A DNA stretch of 64,000 nt from Ignatzschineria rhizosphaerae (lineage in GTDB: Bacteria; Pseudomonadota; Gammaproteobacteria; Cardiobacteriales; Wohlfahrtiimonadaceae). Within the stretch, counting starts at the first letter, position 1, and the number at the start of each line of letters is the position of its first letter. Of this stretch, positions 20,755-30,432 are shown one piece after another. The position numbers and the translations under genes are program-made. The notes under the pieces are model-generated. The model was not told the DNA's origin, did no database searches, and was given only the letters and a program-made list of their open reading frames with translations. The stretch spans positions 2,988,010 through 3,052,009 of the forward strand of contig NZ_CP093379.1 in the NCBI RefSeq assembly GCF_022655595.1, read 5' to 3'.

Positions 20755-21468
20755 TTATCTTTGAAGTAACGGCGCTTCTTCTGCGTCATTATCACGAAGG
20801 GGAGCTAGGACTTTTTCTTCAAATTCATTGGGAGAGATATATTGGACAACAGATTGGTATTCGCCTTTAGCATCGAGTGAAACATCGACCCCTTTTTCAG
20901 GATAGAGATAGTGAAAAGCCCCTTTATCCTTCTCTTGAAGTTTGATGGGGTTCTCTCCAAATCTGCCAAGAATGACGGTTTCATCTAAAGAGACAGCCAT
21001 TGGAATAAAAGCTATTGTTTCAATAATATTGCCATAGAATCTTGCATGAAACTCTTCAGGGATCTCATAAATGGTACGTTTAGAGGTTGATTTTTTACTG
21101 GCTGTTAAAAAAGTCATGATCTCTTCAATCTGCGCGTCTGAGGTTTGAAGCGTAAAAGGAACTCGAGCCGTAAAGCCGCCGACATCTGTTTCACGAATAT
21201 AACCCTCTAACTGTTTTTGATTAGAACCCGCATCTTCAAAGATCGAAAGGCTTAAGCGATTACCTAAGACAAAGATCAAATCTTCTAAATTTGATTCGTT
21301 GAGCGTGATATTAAAAACAGTGAGTTTTTCAGGAGTTGTTTCAACAATCCAGAACGGTTTTGTCTCGATATTTCCTTGCTTTGGTGGCATAAAGAGATTT
21401 TGCCCAAAGTAAGCAAAAACAGATATAAAGATGAGAACGCCAATAATACCAATAATATTCTTTTTCAT
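20755..21468 (-). CDS. Membrane-anchored protein of unknown function
   Basis: I do not recognise this 237-residue protein. It begins MKKN and has one hydrophobic segment (residues 4-22, IIGIIGVLIFISVFAYFG), so it is probably anchored in the inner membrane with a soluble periplasmic part. The rest has mixed alpha/beta character with no obvious catalytic motif. The start is ATG 21468. An upstream in-frame ATG at 21504 lies inside the loop of the adk terminator hairpin and is unlikely to be used. It sits downstream of adk on the same strand and may receive read-through. Confidence 0.75.
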   Translation of the reverse strand: MKKNIIGIIGVLIFISVFAYFGQNLFMPPKQGNIETKPFWIVETTPEKLTVFNITLNESNLEDLIFVLGNRLSLSIFEDAGSNQKQLEGYIRETDVGGFTARVPFTLQTSDAQIEEIMTFLTASKKSTSKRTIYEIPEEFHARFYGNIIETIAFIPMAVSLDETVILGRFGENPIKLQEKDKGAFHYLYPEKGVDVSLDAKGEYQSVVQYISPNEFEEKVLAPLRDNDAEEAPLLQR

Positions 21469-21486
21469 AACTAACCTTGTGATAGC

Positions 21487-21520
21487 AAAAAGGCTACTTA
21501 GCATTGCTCGTAGCCTTTTT
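21487..21520. terminator. Terminator after adk
   Basis: A perfect 11-bp stem (AAAAAGGCTAC with GTAGCCTTTTT). On the minus strand the run of Ts follows the stem, so it ends adk. It also rules out the 21504 start of the next gene. Confidence 0.85.
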
Positions 21521-21589
21521 GAAGAAATTGATTCTTATAATATTCTAAGCGTATCACTATTTAGCATAGATGATACTGATATAGATTCA

Positions 21590-22141
21590 TTAAAGTGAAG
21601 GATCAATTGCTTTGAAGATCTCTTCGCTGATCTCATTGATATCGCCGTGACCATTGATGGTTTTGAGCTTTCCTTGAAGTACGAAGTAATCGACTAATGG
21701 GAATGTTTCATCTTCAAATACTTTACGGCGTTTGAGGATGGTATCTTCGTTATCATCAGAGCGACCACGTGATTTTAAACGCTCTTTAATCACTTCAAAA
21801 GGAACGTCAAAATAGATCACTTTTTCGATCGGCATGTCGATTTCATCAAGAAGCTTATCGAGTTGTTCTGCCTGATTGATGTTTCTTGGGAAACCATCAA
21901 GGAGAAACCCCTTTTCTGATTTTAAAATATGGTTTTTAACCATACCAAGGACGATATCATCTGAAACAAGTTTTCCTTCATCCATGATTTTTTTAGCTTC
22001 AAGACCAAGTGGAGTACCTTCACTCACTTCAGCACGAAGCATATCACCAGTTGAAAGATGGGTGATTCCAAATTTGTTAACAATATTTTCAGCCTGAGTT
22101 CCTTTCCCAGATCCCGGTGCGCCAAGCAGGACTATACGCAT
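21590..22141 (-). CDS. adk: Adenylate kinase, short form
   Basis: A 183-residue nucleotide kinase that interconverts ATP + AMP and 2 ADP. The P-loop is GAPGSGKGTQ (residues 7-16), the AMP site STGDMLR and DGFPRN, and the LID region is reduced to RGRSDDNEDTILKRR. It therefore belongs to the short type that lacks the LID domain of the 214-residue E. coli enzyme. The catalytic Arg residues are kept. Stands alone on the minus strand with its own terminator. Confidence 0.95.
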   Translation of the reverse strand: MRIVLLGAPGSGKGTQAENIVNKFGITHLSTGDMLRAEVSEGTPLGLEAKKIMDEGKLVSDDIVLGMVKNHILKSEKGFLLDGFPRNINQAEQLDKLLDEIDMPIEKVIYFDVPFEVIKERLKSRGRSDDNEDTILKRRKVFEDETFPLVDYFVLQGKLKTINGHGDINEISEEIFKAIDPSL

Positions 22142-22420
22142 ATAAAACTATCTCCTTAGGTTATAAAAATCTGCTCACGCAGATTTGCTACATCGTTCTG
22201 ACATGATACACACTTAAGGGAGTTGCCTCAATTCACTTCTACAATATTAGCGCATAAATTGCGCAAGATTTGTTGAATTAACTGAGGATCTAAGCTTAGA
22301 AATATTTCTGGGAAATTCTGAGATTAAAATGACTTCTCTATTTCATCTAACTGTCATATTACTTTGATAATTTGTGTTTTTATTGTTTACCATACTAATT
22401 GTTGGAGTATTTCATTGAAA
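22142..22420. other. Divergent gap between adk and the autotransporter gene
   Basis: 279 bp, AT-rich, which must hold the divergent promoters of both genes. No convincing operator or repeat was seen. Confidence 0.4.
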
Positions 22421-25400
22421 ATGAATAGATTATTGAAGTTAGCGACAGGCTTTATGATATTTAGTTTAGCGCAACAAGGAACGGCAGGAGAAACAGAATC
22501 ATCAACAAGTTCTCATCTGCTTGGGTCTACAGATTTAGTAACAGGATTAACAACCCTGCATCAAACAGAAGCAGGGAGAAAGGCTCTAGAAGATAATCTC
22601 GCAGTTTCAATCGCAGTTAATAATAAGGCGACGAAGGAGCAGCAGCAACAAGCTCTTTATGATAATACCCTTCTAGCATTATTAGGTTCTATGGGAAATG
22701 GATTACTTGTCGCCGATGCTTTAGGTGGCACAATGAAAGATGTTTTCTTTGAGAATGTCACAATAGAAATAGATCCAACAACCTATCAAAATGTGGGGAA
22801 ATCTTTTTCGAAAAATTTTACTGATCTTTTTACACAAGTAAATTTAATGGTGAGCTTAGAAAATGATTTTGCCAAACAATATTTTGCAAATGGTCTAGTC
22901 AATGGTGAGCCGGTTCTGGATTTTGAATTGCCCGAAGGCGGGATATTCGGCGCTTATGATAGTGCTTATCAAGATCAAGTTAATAATGGTGGTAGACCTA
23001 ATGGGCATGGTAATGCACGTCCCGTACAAGTTTCACCAGAGAGTATTATTACCTTTGATGGGACGGATTTTTTTGGAAATAATGCATCATCTCAAGGGGA
23101 TGCTATCTCTACAATTGAAAATAGCCCAGCTTATCCGAGTGGGCATTCGGCCTTTGGGTTTGCCTCAACTCAGCTATTTGCATTGATGGTGCCAGAACGT
23201 TATCAAGAGTTTATGTTAAGAGGTGCTGAATATGGCAATAGTAGAGTTGTTTTAGGCGTGCATTATGGTTTAGATGTTATCGCTGCTCGTATCATGACAA
23301 CCCATGCTGTTGCGCAAATGATGAATAATAATCCTGATTATCTCAATCAAGAGATTGGAATGTTAGGCAGTAATATTACAACAACTGATGATTTCCAAAA
23401 GCTATTTTTAGCGGCGCAAACTGATTTGCGAGAGATGTTAGAATTGGGTTGTAATAGTACGATTGCGGAATGTAATCAAGCTTCAGGTCCTAAAAAAAGC
23501 CAAGAAGAGCGAGATCGTGAGCGTGAAGCTTATCGCTTAAGCTTAACTTATGGCTTAGATCCTGTGGGGGATACGACGTTAGAGGCTGTTGTGCCAGAAG
23601 GTGCTGAGATACTCATTGCCACAAGATATCCTTATCTCTCTAAAGAGCAGCGTCGAGAAGTTCTTCGAACAACCATGATTGAGTCGGGTCATGCTTTAGA
23701 TGATGGCTCTGGGTGGGCTCGGTTAAATCTTTATGACGCCGCAGGTGGTTATGGGGATCTTGCCGGAGAAACAATTGTGAATATGGATACAAGTCGCGGT
23801 GGGCTTAATGCGTATGATGAGTGGAATAATCATATTACCGGCGTGGGATCATTAGAAAAGCAAGGAACGGGCGTTTTAGAGTTATCCGGCAATAGCACTT
23901 TTACGGGGCCAACGACGATCTCTGGCGGCGCATTGATTATCTCTGGTTCTTTAGTATCGGATGTTACGGTTAAAAAAGATGCGTTATTACAAGGTAATGG
24001 GGCCATTGGTGCATTAAGGGTAGAAGCCGGTGCAACGGTAGCGGCTTCTAAAGATGGTGTTTTAAAGGTTAATGGCGATGTTGAATTCAATCAGGCAACT
24101 TATCTATTAGCTTTAGACCCAGCTATACTACAAAGCTCAGAAGCTTCTTCCTCGATGATTACAGGTATCGAAAGCAAGGGAGCGATTCGATTAAATGATT
24201 CTGAGATCTCTCTTTCTTTAACCAATCCTACGGGTAATCTCTTACAAGAGAGTGCTGGGACGATGATTGGTAAGGAGATCACGGTATTAAAAGCTGAAGA
24301 AGGGATTGAAGGTTCATTAGCCATTAAAGAGAATAATTATCTGTTTATCTCACCGACCTTTAGTGTGAATGAGGATGTTGCAACATTTAAAGTGGATCGT
24401 AATAATATCGCTTTTTCAACTTATGCCGGTAATCAAAATCAACGTAATGTTGCTAATGCGATTGAGTTTTTAGGTGTTGGTAATGGCATTTATGAGAGTA
24501 TCGCTTTTGCGGAAGACGCACGATATTTGGGATCAGCTTATCAGCAATTATCTGGGAAAATTTATGCTGATCTTAAATCTGCGACAATTAATGAAAGCCA
24601 TCATGTAAAAGATGCGCTTCTTCAGAGGTTGCTTATCTCAAGTCAAGAGAAAAACTCTAAAACAGTTTGGGGTAATCTTTATGGTAGTTGGGGGAAGACA
24701 AAAGATCGCGATAATATGCTTGGATTTTCGAGTAATACCCAAGGGATGATTTTAGGGGTTGATTCAGGCTGGCAAAATGCGATGCTTTTTGGGGCTGCTT
24801 TAGGATATAGCAAGATGCGTTTTGATAGTGATGAGGTTAGTAAAAAGTATGATCAGCACAATTATCACCTTTCTATTTTTGGTGGAATGCTCATTGATCA
24901 ATGGCAACTAAATGGGGGGATTAGCCACTCTTGGCATAAAGCTAATGTTGATAGATCAGTGAGTTATGCTCAAAATTATGGGCAATATCATACCGATTAT
25001 AAAATGCAGATCACTCAAGTTTTTGCAGATATTGGTTATAAGGTACAACTTAGTGAAAGTAGTATCATCTCTCCTTTTGTGAATATGGCTTTCATTTCTG
25101 CAAAAAATAGTGGGTTTAGCGAGGATGGTTATGGCAGGCTTGCAGCACTAACTGCAAATTCTCAGCGAAGTAATCACTTCATCTCCACTGTCGGGCTACG
25201 TTTACACTCAAATTTTGGTGAAGAATCTCCATTTTCCTTTAATGGGGAGATTGGATTACAAAACCAATGGGGGAGCTTAGATCGAGATTTAAAATTGCGC
25301 TTTAGTAGTGGTATAAGTGAATTTGAGGTTCAGAGTATTTCTGCTGCAAGAAGCGCGGCCGTTTTAAAAGCAAATTTACAATATAATGCAAGCGATAATA

Positions 25401-25486
25401 GCGTTCTAACCTTCGGTTATAATGGGACCTGGTCTAATAAGCAACACGATAATAGTGTGAATCTAGGCTTAAAAATTTACTTTTAA
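22421..25486 (+). CDS. Autotransporter with PAP2-type acid phosphatase passenger
   Basis: About 1021 residues from ATG 22421; a TTG at 22415 has better spacing to GGAG, and the frame runs back to ATG 22364. A signal peptide follows (LLKLATGFMIFSLAQQGTAG). The passenger, about residues 60-320, carries PAP2 motifs: PSGHSAFGF, and SRVVLGVHYGLDV with the phosphatase His and Asp. The usual first motif is degenerate (RPNGHGNARP). Next comes a passenger-associated transport repeat (GTGVLELSGNSTFTGPTTISGG), then a linker. The last 270 residues form the translocating barrel, ending in an aromatic (KIYF). Predicted to be exported to the cell surface. Activity and substrate are not known. Confidence 0.85.
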   Translation: MNRLLKLATGFMIFSLAQQGTAGETESSTSSHLLGSTDLVTGLTTLHQTEAGRKALEDNLAVSIAVNNKATKEQQQQALYDNTLLALLGSMGNGLLVADALGGTMKDVFFENVTIEIDPTTYQNVGKSFSKNFTDLFTQVNLMVSLENDFAKQYFANGLVNGEPVLDFELPEGGIFGAYDSAYQDQVNNGGRPNGHGNARPVQVSPESIITFDGTDFFGNNASSQGDAISTIENSPAYPSGHSAFGFASTQLFALMVPERYQEFMLRGAEYGNSRVVLGVHYGLDVIAARIMTTHAVAQMMNNNPDYLNQEIGMLGSNITTTDDFQKLFLAAQTDLREMLELGCNSTIAECNQASGPKKSQEERDREREAYRLSLTYGLDPVGDTTLEAVVPEGAEILIATRYPYLSKEQRREVLRTTMIESGHALDDGSGWARLNLYDAAGGYGDLAGETIVNMDTSRGGLNAYDEWNNHITGVGSLEKQGTGVLELSGNSTFTGPTTISGGALIISGSLVSDVTVKKDALLQGNGAIGALRVEAGATVAASKDGVLKVNGDVEFNQATYLLALDPAILQSSEASSSMITGIESKGAIRLNDSEISLSLTNPTGNLLQESAGTMIGKEITVLKAEEGIEGSLAIKENNYLFISPTFSVNEDVATFKVDRNNIAFSTYAGNQNQRNVANAIEFLGVGNGIYESIAFAEDARYLGSAYQQLSGKIYADLKSATINESHHVKDALLQRLLISSQEKNSKTVWGNLYGSWGKTKDRDNMLGFSSNTQGMILGVDSGWQNAMLFGAALGYSKMRFDSDEVSKKYDQHNYHLSIFGGMLIDQWQLNGGISHSWHKANVDRSVSYAQNYGQYHTDYKMQITQVFADIGYKVQLSESSIISPFVNMAFISAKNSGFSEDGYGRLAALTANSQRSNHFISTVGLRLHSNFGEESPFSFNGEIGLQNQWGSLDRDLKLRFSSGISEFEVQSISAARSAAVLKANLQYNASDNSVLTFGYNGTWSNKQHDNSVNLGLKIYF

Positions 25487-25530
25487 AAAATAGGTCTAAT
25501 ACAGAAGTCCTTATTAAGGCTAATACTGGA

Positions 25531-25558
25531 AAAGATGGGGGTAATCCCCATCTTTTTA
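25531..25558 (+). terminator. Terminator after the autotransporter gene
   Basis: AAAGATGGGG pairs with CCCCATCTTT across GTAAT, followed by TTAT. Confidence 0.8.
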
Positions 25559-25718
25559 TAAGTAGAGCAAAGAGTTGAGCAACTTTAAGCGATGTAGGGG
25601 ATGGTGGTTTGCTATCTATTGCTAATAATACATATTGTAAATTTATGTAATGTTTTGTAGGATATCTCTATCAGTTAGTAACTTTTATAAAACAGTGGCC
25701 AGATAAGGATATCGAAGC

Positions 25719-26261
25719 ATGGTAAATTTTAAATTAGTAACTCCAGAAACGGCAGATACGATTGCACAACCTATTTTAACAAAGCTCCAAGAGAAATTTG
25801 GAAGATTACCCAACTTCTTTGGGGCATTGGGCATTGATGGCGTGAGCTTAACTTCATTTTTAGCGTTACAGGAAACATTGAATGCCCAAACTAAGTTTAC
25901 GGCGCGTGAGCAGGAGTTATTAGCCTTAGCTGTTGCAAATGTTAATGGATGTCACTATTGCGTGAGTGCCCATACTTTTACGGCAAAGAGAATGGCGGGA
26001 TTAACAGAGGATGAGTGCACAAAAGCTCAAAAGGGGGAGGGGAATGATCCTCGTGAAAAGATGCTAATGACGTTAGCAATTAATATTGTCAAAAATCATG
26101 GAAAGCTAGAAGAAGACTTATTAGAAGAAGCAAAATTGTTAGGATTTACTGAGAGTGATATCGTACAAATTACGCTATTGACAGCCTTAAATAGCTTTAC
26201 GAATTGGTTAAATAATATTGTCGATCCTGAAATTGATTTTCCAAAAGTCTCGCTGATTTAA
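25719..26261 (+). CDS. AhpD-like carboxymuconolactone decarboxylase family protein
   Basis: A 180-residue cytoplasmic protein of the AhpD-like superfamily. The redox signature is NGCHYCVSAHT, a CxxC followed by His, with an upstream Glu in AREQELLALAV, the proton-relay arrangement of AhpD. It probably reduces peroxides or acts as a thiol oxidoreductase. Single gene, with its own ribosome-binding site upstream (AAGGA). The exact substrate cannot be told from sequence. Confidence 0.8.
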   Translation: MVNFKLVTPETADTIAQPILTKLQEKFGRLPNFFGALGIDGVSLTSFLALQETLNAQTKFTAREQELLALAVANVNGCHYCVSAHTFTAKRMAGLTEDECTKAQKGEGNDPREKMLMTLAINIVKNHGKLEEDLLEEAKLLGFTESDIVQITLLTALNSFTNWLNNIVDPEIDFPKVSLI

Positions 26262-26304
26262 GCATCTATTTAGAGATGATTAATAATTGTATGATATAGA
26301 AAAA

Positions 26305-26336
26305 GAGCCGCTTATTGATTTAGATAAGCGGCCCTC
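26305..26336. terminator. Terminator between convergent genes
   Basis: GAGCCGCTTA pairs with TAAGCGGCC. The minus-strand side ends in TCTTTTTCT, so it mainly serves the 26427-26750 gene. Confidence 0.7.
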
Positions 26337-26426
26337 TCTTACTCCTAGTATGGGATTTTTAGGAATTTTTTTAAAGCTTATATCATTTAGTTACTTACAT
26401 CGCCCTAAAATGTTGACTACAATTCT

Positions 26427-26750
26427 TTAGAGAAATTCTGATTTAAAAAAGACATAGTTTTTTTGTTCAGTTGTATCAACTTGGGGAGTTAAAGGGGTAA
26501 CTTTAACATTAGATAGATGTCCTGTTTGGGAGTTATTATATTGATAACAGTCTTGATATTGCGCTGATATTAACTGTGTAGATAGTGATGCTTTTTGTAC
26601 TGAATAGGTGTCTGGAGCACAAGTCTCTGCAACAACTTCTCCAAAGAAGGTAACTTTTCCTTCGAGTGAAAGAGAAGATTTTTCCTGATCTTGTGCCGCT
26701 TGTGCAAAAGCATTAATAAGAATCATAGAAAGTAATAAAACCTTTTTCAT
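26427..26750 (-). CDS. Small exported protein, weakly fimbrillin-like
   Basis: A 107-residue protein with a clear signal peptide (MKKVLLLSMILINAFAQAA). The mature part starts like a type 1 pilin domain (GKVTFFGEVVAETCAP) with two cysteines, Cys43 and Cys68, that could form a disulfide. It is too short for a full pilin (about 150-180 residues) and has no chaperone or usher neighbours. It may be a minor periplasmic protein or a remnant. Function unknown. Confidence 0.6.
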   Translation of the reverse strand: MKKVLLLSMILINAFAQAAQDQEKSSLSLEGKVTFFGEVVAETCAPDTYSVQKASLSTQLISAQYQDCYQYNNSQTGHLSNVKVTPLTPQVDTTEQKNYVFFKSEFL

Positions 26751-27062
26751 GAATGAAACCTTATACTGAGTGTTGATTGAAAATGTAGGTTAATTATATC
26801 CATATTGTTATTTAATGTAAATTAATGTTGTTAAAGGTTTTATTACTTTTATTTTTATGATTCGTGCGAGATCTAATGATTTCCGCTATATAACCCTTAT
26901 AATATCGGACTTATTTGTGATTATAGATTTGTTAATAGTGGTTTCTTTGAAATTAATTATTTACAATAATTTACTTAAAAGTCTGTTTTTCAAGAATTTT
27001 TTATGAAAAAAAACGGCTAAAAGCCGCTTTAACTATTTATTGATTTGTAAGGATTATGAGTT
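26751..27062. other. Gap with the symporter terminator
   Basis: A 312-bp AT-rich gap. It holds the promoter side of the small exported protein and, at 27005-27030, a hairpin (CGGCT/AGCCG) whose minus-strand T run ends the symporter gene. Confidence 0.55.
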
Positions 27063-28340
27063 TTAATTAGAGTGAGAGGCGAGCTCTTTAGTGACTTTGG
27101 TCGCTGATTGCTTTAATAGCAGTCTCTTTTCTGATTGATCCACAATTTTAGCTGCCACAAGATCTCCAGTGACATTTCCCATAGTAAAGATCATATCTAC
27201 AAGCGCATTAATACCGGCTGTAAGCGCAACAATCTCAATGGGTAACCCGGCTTGGGTAAAGACAATCGACATCCCGATTAATCCTGCGCCAGGAACGCCT
27301 GCTGTTCCAACTGCAGCTAAGGTCCCGATGATTACAATCGATAAGATCTCAGGAATACCTAAGTGAATTCCCATAATCTCTGCTGCAAATATCACCCCAA
27401 CGCCAAAGCGTAGTGCGGTGCCATTCATATTAATGGTTGCACCAATGGGTAATGTTAAATTGGCAATACGCTCATCAATTCCTGCTTTTTTAGCCGCATT
27501 AATGCTAATAGGTAATGTTCCAAGGCTACTAGAGGTTACAAAAGAGGTCATTACAGCCTCTTTGATATTGTTATAAAATTTAAGTATAGGAACCCCATAA
27601 AGACGTAGAGCTAAGGGGTAAACAATAACTATTAATAAAATAACACCGATATAAGAGGTTAATACAAATTTTCCAAGGGCAATTAAGGTATCAATACCTT
27701 GGCTTCCGATTGTTGAAGCGGTAATTCCTAAGACGCCGATAGGAGCATATTGTAAAATGCCGTTGAGTATTTTTAATACAACTTCATTGGCAGCTTCTAC
27801 AAATTTCATCAGTGTATTACCCATCTCTTGTTGCTTTTGATCTTGTGAATGACGCATATAAAGGACAGGTAATCCGACAATAATCGCTAAAAATACCACA
27901 GATAAAACATTTCCATCAGCCATCGCTTGTACGATATTGGTGGGAATCATATTGATAATGGTTGAGATGAAACTCGGGCTTTCAGGAACGGTAATAGATA
28001 CATCGCTTGGTAATGTCAAACCGACACTAGGGTTTGTCATTTTGGCAATAGCAACACCAAGGAAAATGGCAATAGCGGTAAAAAAGAGATACACCGGTAA
28101 TATTTTCATGCCAATTCTGCCAAGCTCTTGCGGTGCTGAGTGATTGACGGCAACCATTAAGGATAAGAAGATCAGGGGAATGACGATCATCTTTAATAAA
28201 TTCATAAATATTTGACCAAGCGGTGCTAGGAATTGACTGCTAGGACCAAAGATTAATCCAATAATTAACCCTAAAATAAATCCAGCCGTAATTTTTAGCA
28301 TAAAAGATTGGTGTTTATACCAATACCATATTTTTCTCAT
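27063..28340 (-). CDS. Dicarboxylate/amino acid:cation symporter
   Basis: A 425-residue inner-membrane transporter of the DAACS family (GltP/DctA type). It imports glutamate/aspartate or C4-dicarboxylates with H+ or Na+. It has eight or so hydrophobic segments and the hairpin motif TSSSLGTLPISINAAK. The substrate-binding signature TLPIGATINMNGTALRFGVGV and a later GTAGVPGAGLIG loop are also present. Substrate cannot be settled by eye. The Ser-rich hairpin and NMNGTA fit both branches. Single gene. Confidence 0.9.
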   Translation of the reverse strand: MRKIWYWYKHQSFMLKITAGFILGLIIGLIFGPSSQFLAPLGQIFMNLLKMIVIPLIFLSLMVAVNHSAPQELGRIGMKILPVYLFFTAIAIFLGVAIAKMTNPSVGLTLPSDVSITVPESPSFISTIINMIPTNIVQAMADGNVLSVVFLAIIVGLPVLYMRHSQDQKQQEMGNTLMKFVEAANEVVLKILNGILQYAPIGVLGITASTIGSQGIDTLIALGKFVLTSYIGVILLIVIVYPLALRLYGVPILKFYNNIKEAVMTSFVTSSSLGTLPISINAAKKAGIDERIANLTLPIGATINMNGTALRFGVGVIFAAEIMGIHLGIPEILSIVIIGTLAAVGTAGVPGAGLIGMSIVFTQAGLPIEIVALTAGINALVDMIFTMGNVTGDLVAAKIVDQSEKRLLLKQSATKVTKELASHSN

Positions 28341-28922
28341 AAAAATTCCCTATCCTTAGTGGTATGTCGTTATTATTGTGTTGTGTGACCTGTTTTATTA
28401 ATCCACTTGAGAGCTCAATCTACAATCTATTATTGTCTGTTATTTTTTTAAGATTACCGAGGATGATTGATAGGTACTTTAAGTTATAAAGTCGTGAATT
28501 TTTGATAAAAAGATCGAGAAACAGAGTAGTCTAAAGTTGTAAATCACTGCAAAGGAGTTTTGGTTATAACATCATTCCTTTTTGGAATGACTTGTATCTT
28601 CAAGATTTTCTCTTAATATGATTGATCTATGCCTAATTTTCTTCATTTTAAAACAATTTTACAATAGTGATTTTGTAAGAAAAAAAGGAATAACATCCTA
28701 AATATATTTCCATTGTTTAATACCGGCGCTTTTGGTTTGATGAGAGTAATCGTCATGAGTGTGAGAGAAGTATAAAAGATAAATTTCGCTCATGAATTAT
28801 GATCAAATTCACCAATAAGATCTAAAAGTCAATTGAGTAGAGGAAACCATTCTAAGAGATGAATAATTTCAGGGATGAGTTGTAATTGACAGGATCAGTT
28901 TTACGCACTTTAGGAAAGAACG
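28341..28922. other. Long non-coding gap upstream of the hglS-type gene
   Basis: 582 bp between divergent genes, very AT-rich, with no reading frame of note, no repeat shared with the rest of the window and no clear riboswitch. It presumably holds promoters for both neighbours. A GGAAAG sequence serves as the ribosome-binding site for 28923. Confidence 0.4.
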
Positions 28923-30314
28923 ATGGCAAAAGATAGCTTTATCTCTCCGGATTTAATTCGGGCAAAATTTTCAGCAGCAATGTCGGCAATGTATCAAACA
29001 GAAGTCCCTTTGTATGGGGATTTAATGCGATTAGTGGCTGAAGTGAATGAAGAGACATTAAGAGAAAATCCTGCTTTAAAAGCGCAATTAGTGCAAACAG
29101 ATGAGCTCGCTCGTCTAGATGAGGAGCGTCACGGTGCGATTCGTTTAGGAACAGCCGATGAGCTTCATACAATGCGCCGTCTATTTGCGGTAATGGGGAT
29201 GGTTCCTGTGGGATATTATGATCTAACGCCAGCAGGGGTTCCCGTTCATTCAACGGCCTTTAGAGCGATTCATGAAGACTCTCTTAGGGTCAGTCCATTT
29301 AGGGTATTTACCTCGCTCCTTCGTTTGGAATTAATTGAAGATCCGGTGCTTCGTGAGGAGATCGTAGAGATTTTAGAAGCGCGTCAAATTTTTAGTGATG
29401 AAGCGCTTCGTTTAATCGAGAAGTGTGAAGCAAATGGTGGCTTAAATGCAGATGATGCCGATAATTTTGTGACAGAGGTGTTAAAAACCTTTAGCTGGCA
29501 TCAAGAATCGACGGTGACAAAAGCCCAATATCAATTGCTTCATGATCAGCATCGCTTAATTGCTGATGTGGTGGCATTTAAAGGCCCACATATTAATCAC
29601 TTAACACCAAGAACATTAGATATTGATCGTGTCCAAAATTTAATGCCACAAAAGGGTATTACGCCAAAAGCCGTGATTGAAGGACCGCCCACACGAAAAT
29701 GTCCAATACTGCTTCGTCAAACAAGCTTTAAAGCGTTATCCGAAAAGGTACGTTTTATTGATCAAGCTTTAGGAGAAGATGCCGGTAGCCACACTGCGCG
29801 TTTTGGGGAGATTGAGCAACGAGGAGTGGCTTTAACACCCAAGGGTAGAATGCTTTATGATGAGCTCTTGAATAAAACTCGTCAAGAGATGAATGGTGCA
29901 CCAAATGAATCTAATAGCGATCGTTATTATGAACTACTTGCCAAAAACTTTATGGCATTTCCAGATAGTTATGAAGAGCTTCACGATCAAGCGCTTGCAT
30001 ATTTTGCTTATTACCCAACAACTGCCGGCAAAGAAAAAGCAGGTTCATTTAATACCAATGAGATTAATGTATTAGTTGCTGAAGGCGCACTGCTCTATGA
30101 ACCCATCGTTTATGAAGACTTTTTGCCAGTAAGCGCCGCTGGAATTTTTCAATCAAATCTTGGAGAAGGTGGGCAAGCAGAATATGAGGTAGATTCAAAT
30201 CAAGCACAATTTGAAGAAGCATTAGGCGCAAAGGTCTTTAATGAGTTAAAACTCTATGCCGAAACTTCTACTAGAACTTTAATGCAAGCTAAAGAGGCAT
30301 TAAAAATTGTTTAG
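28923..30314 (+). CDS. 2-oxoadipate dioxygenase/decarboxylase (HglS/YdcJ family)
   Basis: A 463-residue Fe(II)-dependent enzyme of the former DUF1338 family. In Pseudomonas putida HglS converts 2-oxoadipate to D-2-hydroxyglutarate in lysine catabolism. The VOC-like fold metal ligands are visible: His70 in ERHGAIRLG, His226 in HINHLTPRTLDID, and a Glu at 296 or 298 in FGEIEQRG. The substrate-binding VPVHSTAFRAIHEDSLRVSPFRVFTSLLR segment is present. No other lysine-catabolism gene is adjacent, so the physiological substrate here is open. A decayed second copy of its 3' end lies at 33361-33627. Confidence 0.87.
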   Translation: MAKDSFISPDLIRAKFSAAMSAMYQTEVPLYGDLMRLVAEVNEETLRENPALKAQLVQTDELARLDEERHGAIRLGTADELHTMRRLFAVMGMVPVGYYDLTPAGVPVHSTAFRAIHEDSLRVSPFRVFTSLLRLELIEDPVLREEIVEILEARQIFSDEALRLIEKCEANGGLNADDADNFVTEVLKTFSWHQESTVTKAQYQLLHDQHRLIADVVAFKGPHINHLTPRTLDIDRVQNLMPQKGITPKAVIEGPPTRKCPILLRQTSFKALSEKVRFIDQALGEDAGSHTARFGEIEQRGVALTPKGRMLYDELLNKTRQEMNGAPNESNSDRYYELLAKNFMAFPDSYEELHDQALAYFAYYPTTAGKEKAGSFNTNEINVLVAEGALLYEPIVYEDFLPVSAAGIFQSNLGEGGQAEYEVDSNQAQFEEALGAKVFNELKLYAETSTRTLMQAKEALKIV

Positions 30315-30344
30315 ATTCCAAATCTGACAATAATGGGGATAGGC

Positions 30345-30387
30345 AAAAACTCAGTCACTTTTTTGTGTGTACTGAGTTTTTTTATGG
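30345..30387 (+). terminator. Terminator after the hglS-type gene
   Basis: AAAAACTCAG (30345-30354) pairs with CTGAGTTTTT (30372-30381), followed by TT. Confidence 0.75.
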
Positions 30388-30432
30388 ATCTATTCTTGTA
30401 AAGATGGCGTTATAGTAGAGATGAGAGAATCA

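Noticed and set aside
21469..21504. Start at 21504 for the anchored protein gene
   Set aside because: The ATG sits in the loop of the adk terminator hairpin; ATG 21468 has a better site and gives a clean anchor.
28341..28922. Hidden small gene or riboswitch in the 582-bp gap
   Set aside because: No frame with a ribosome-binding site and no recognisable riboswitch core; only weak AT-rich pairing.
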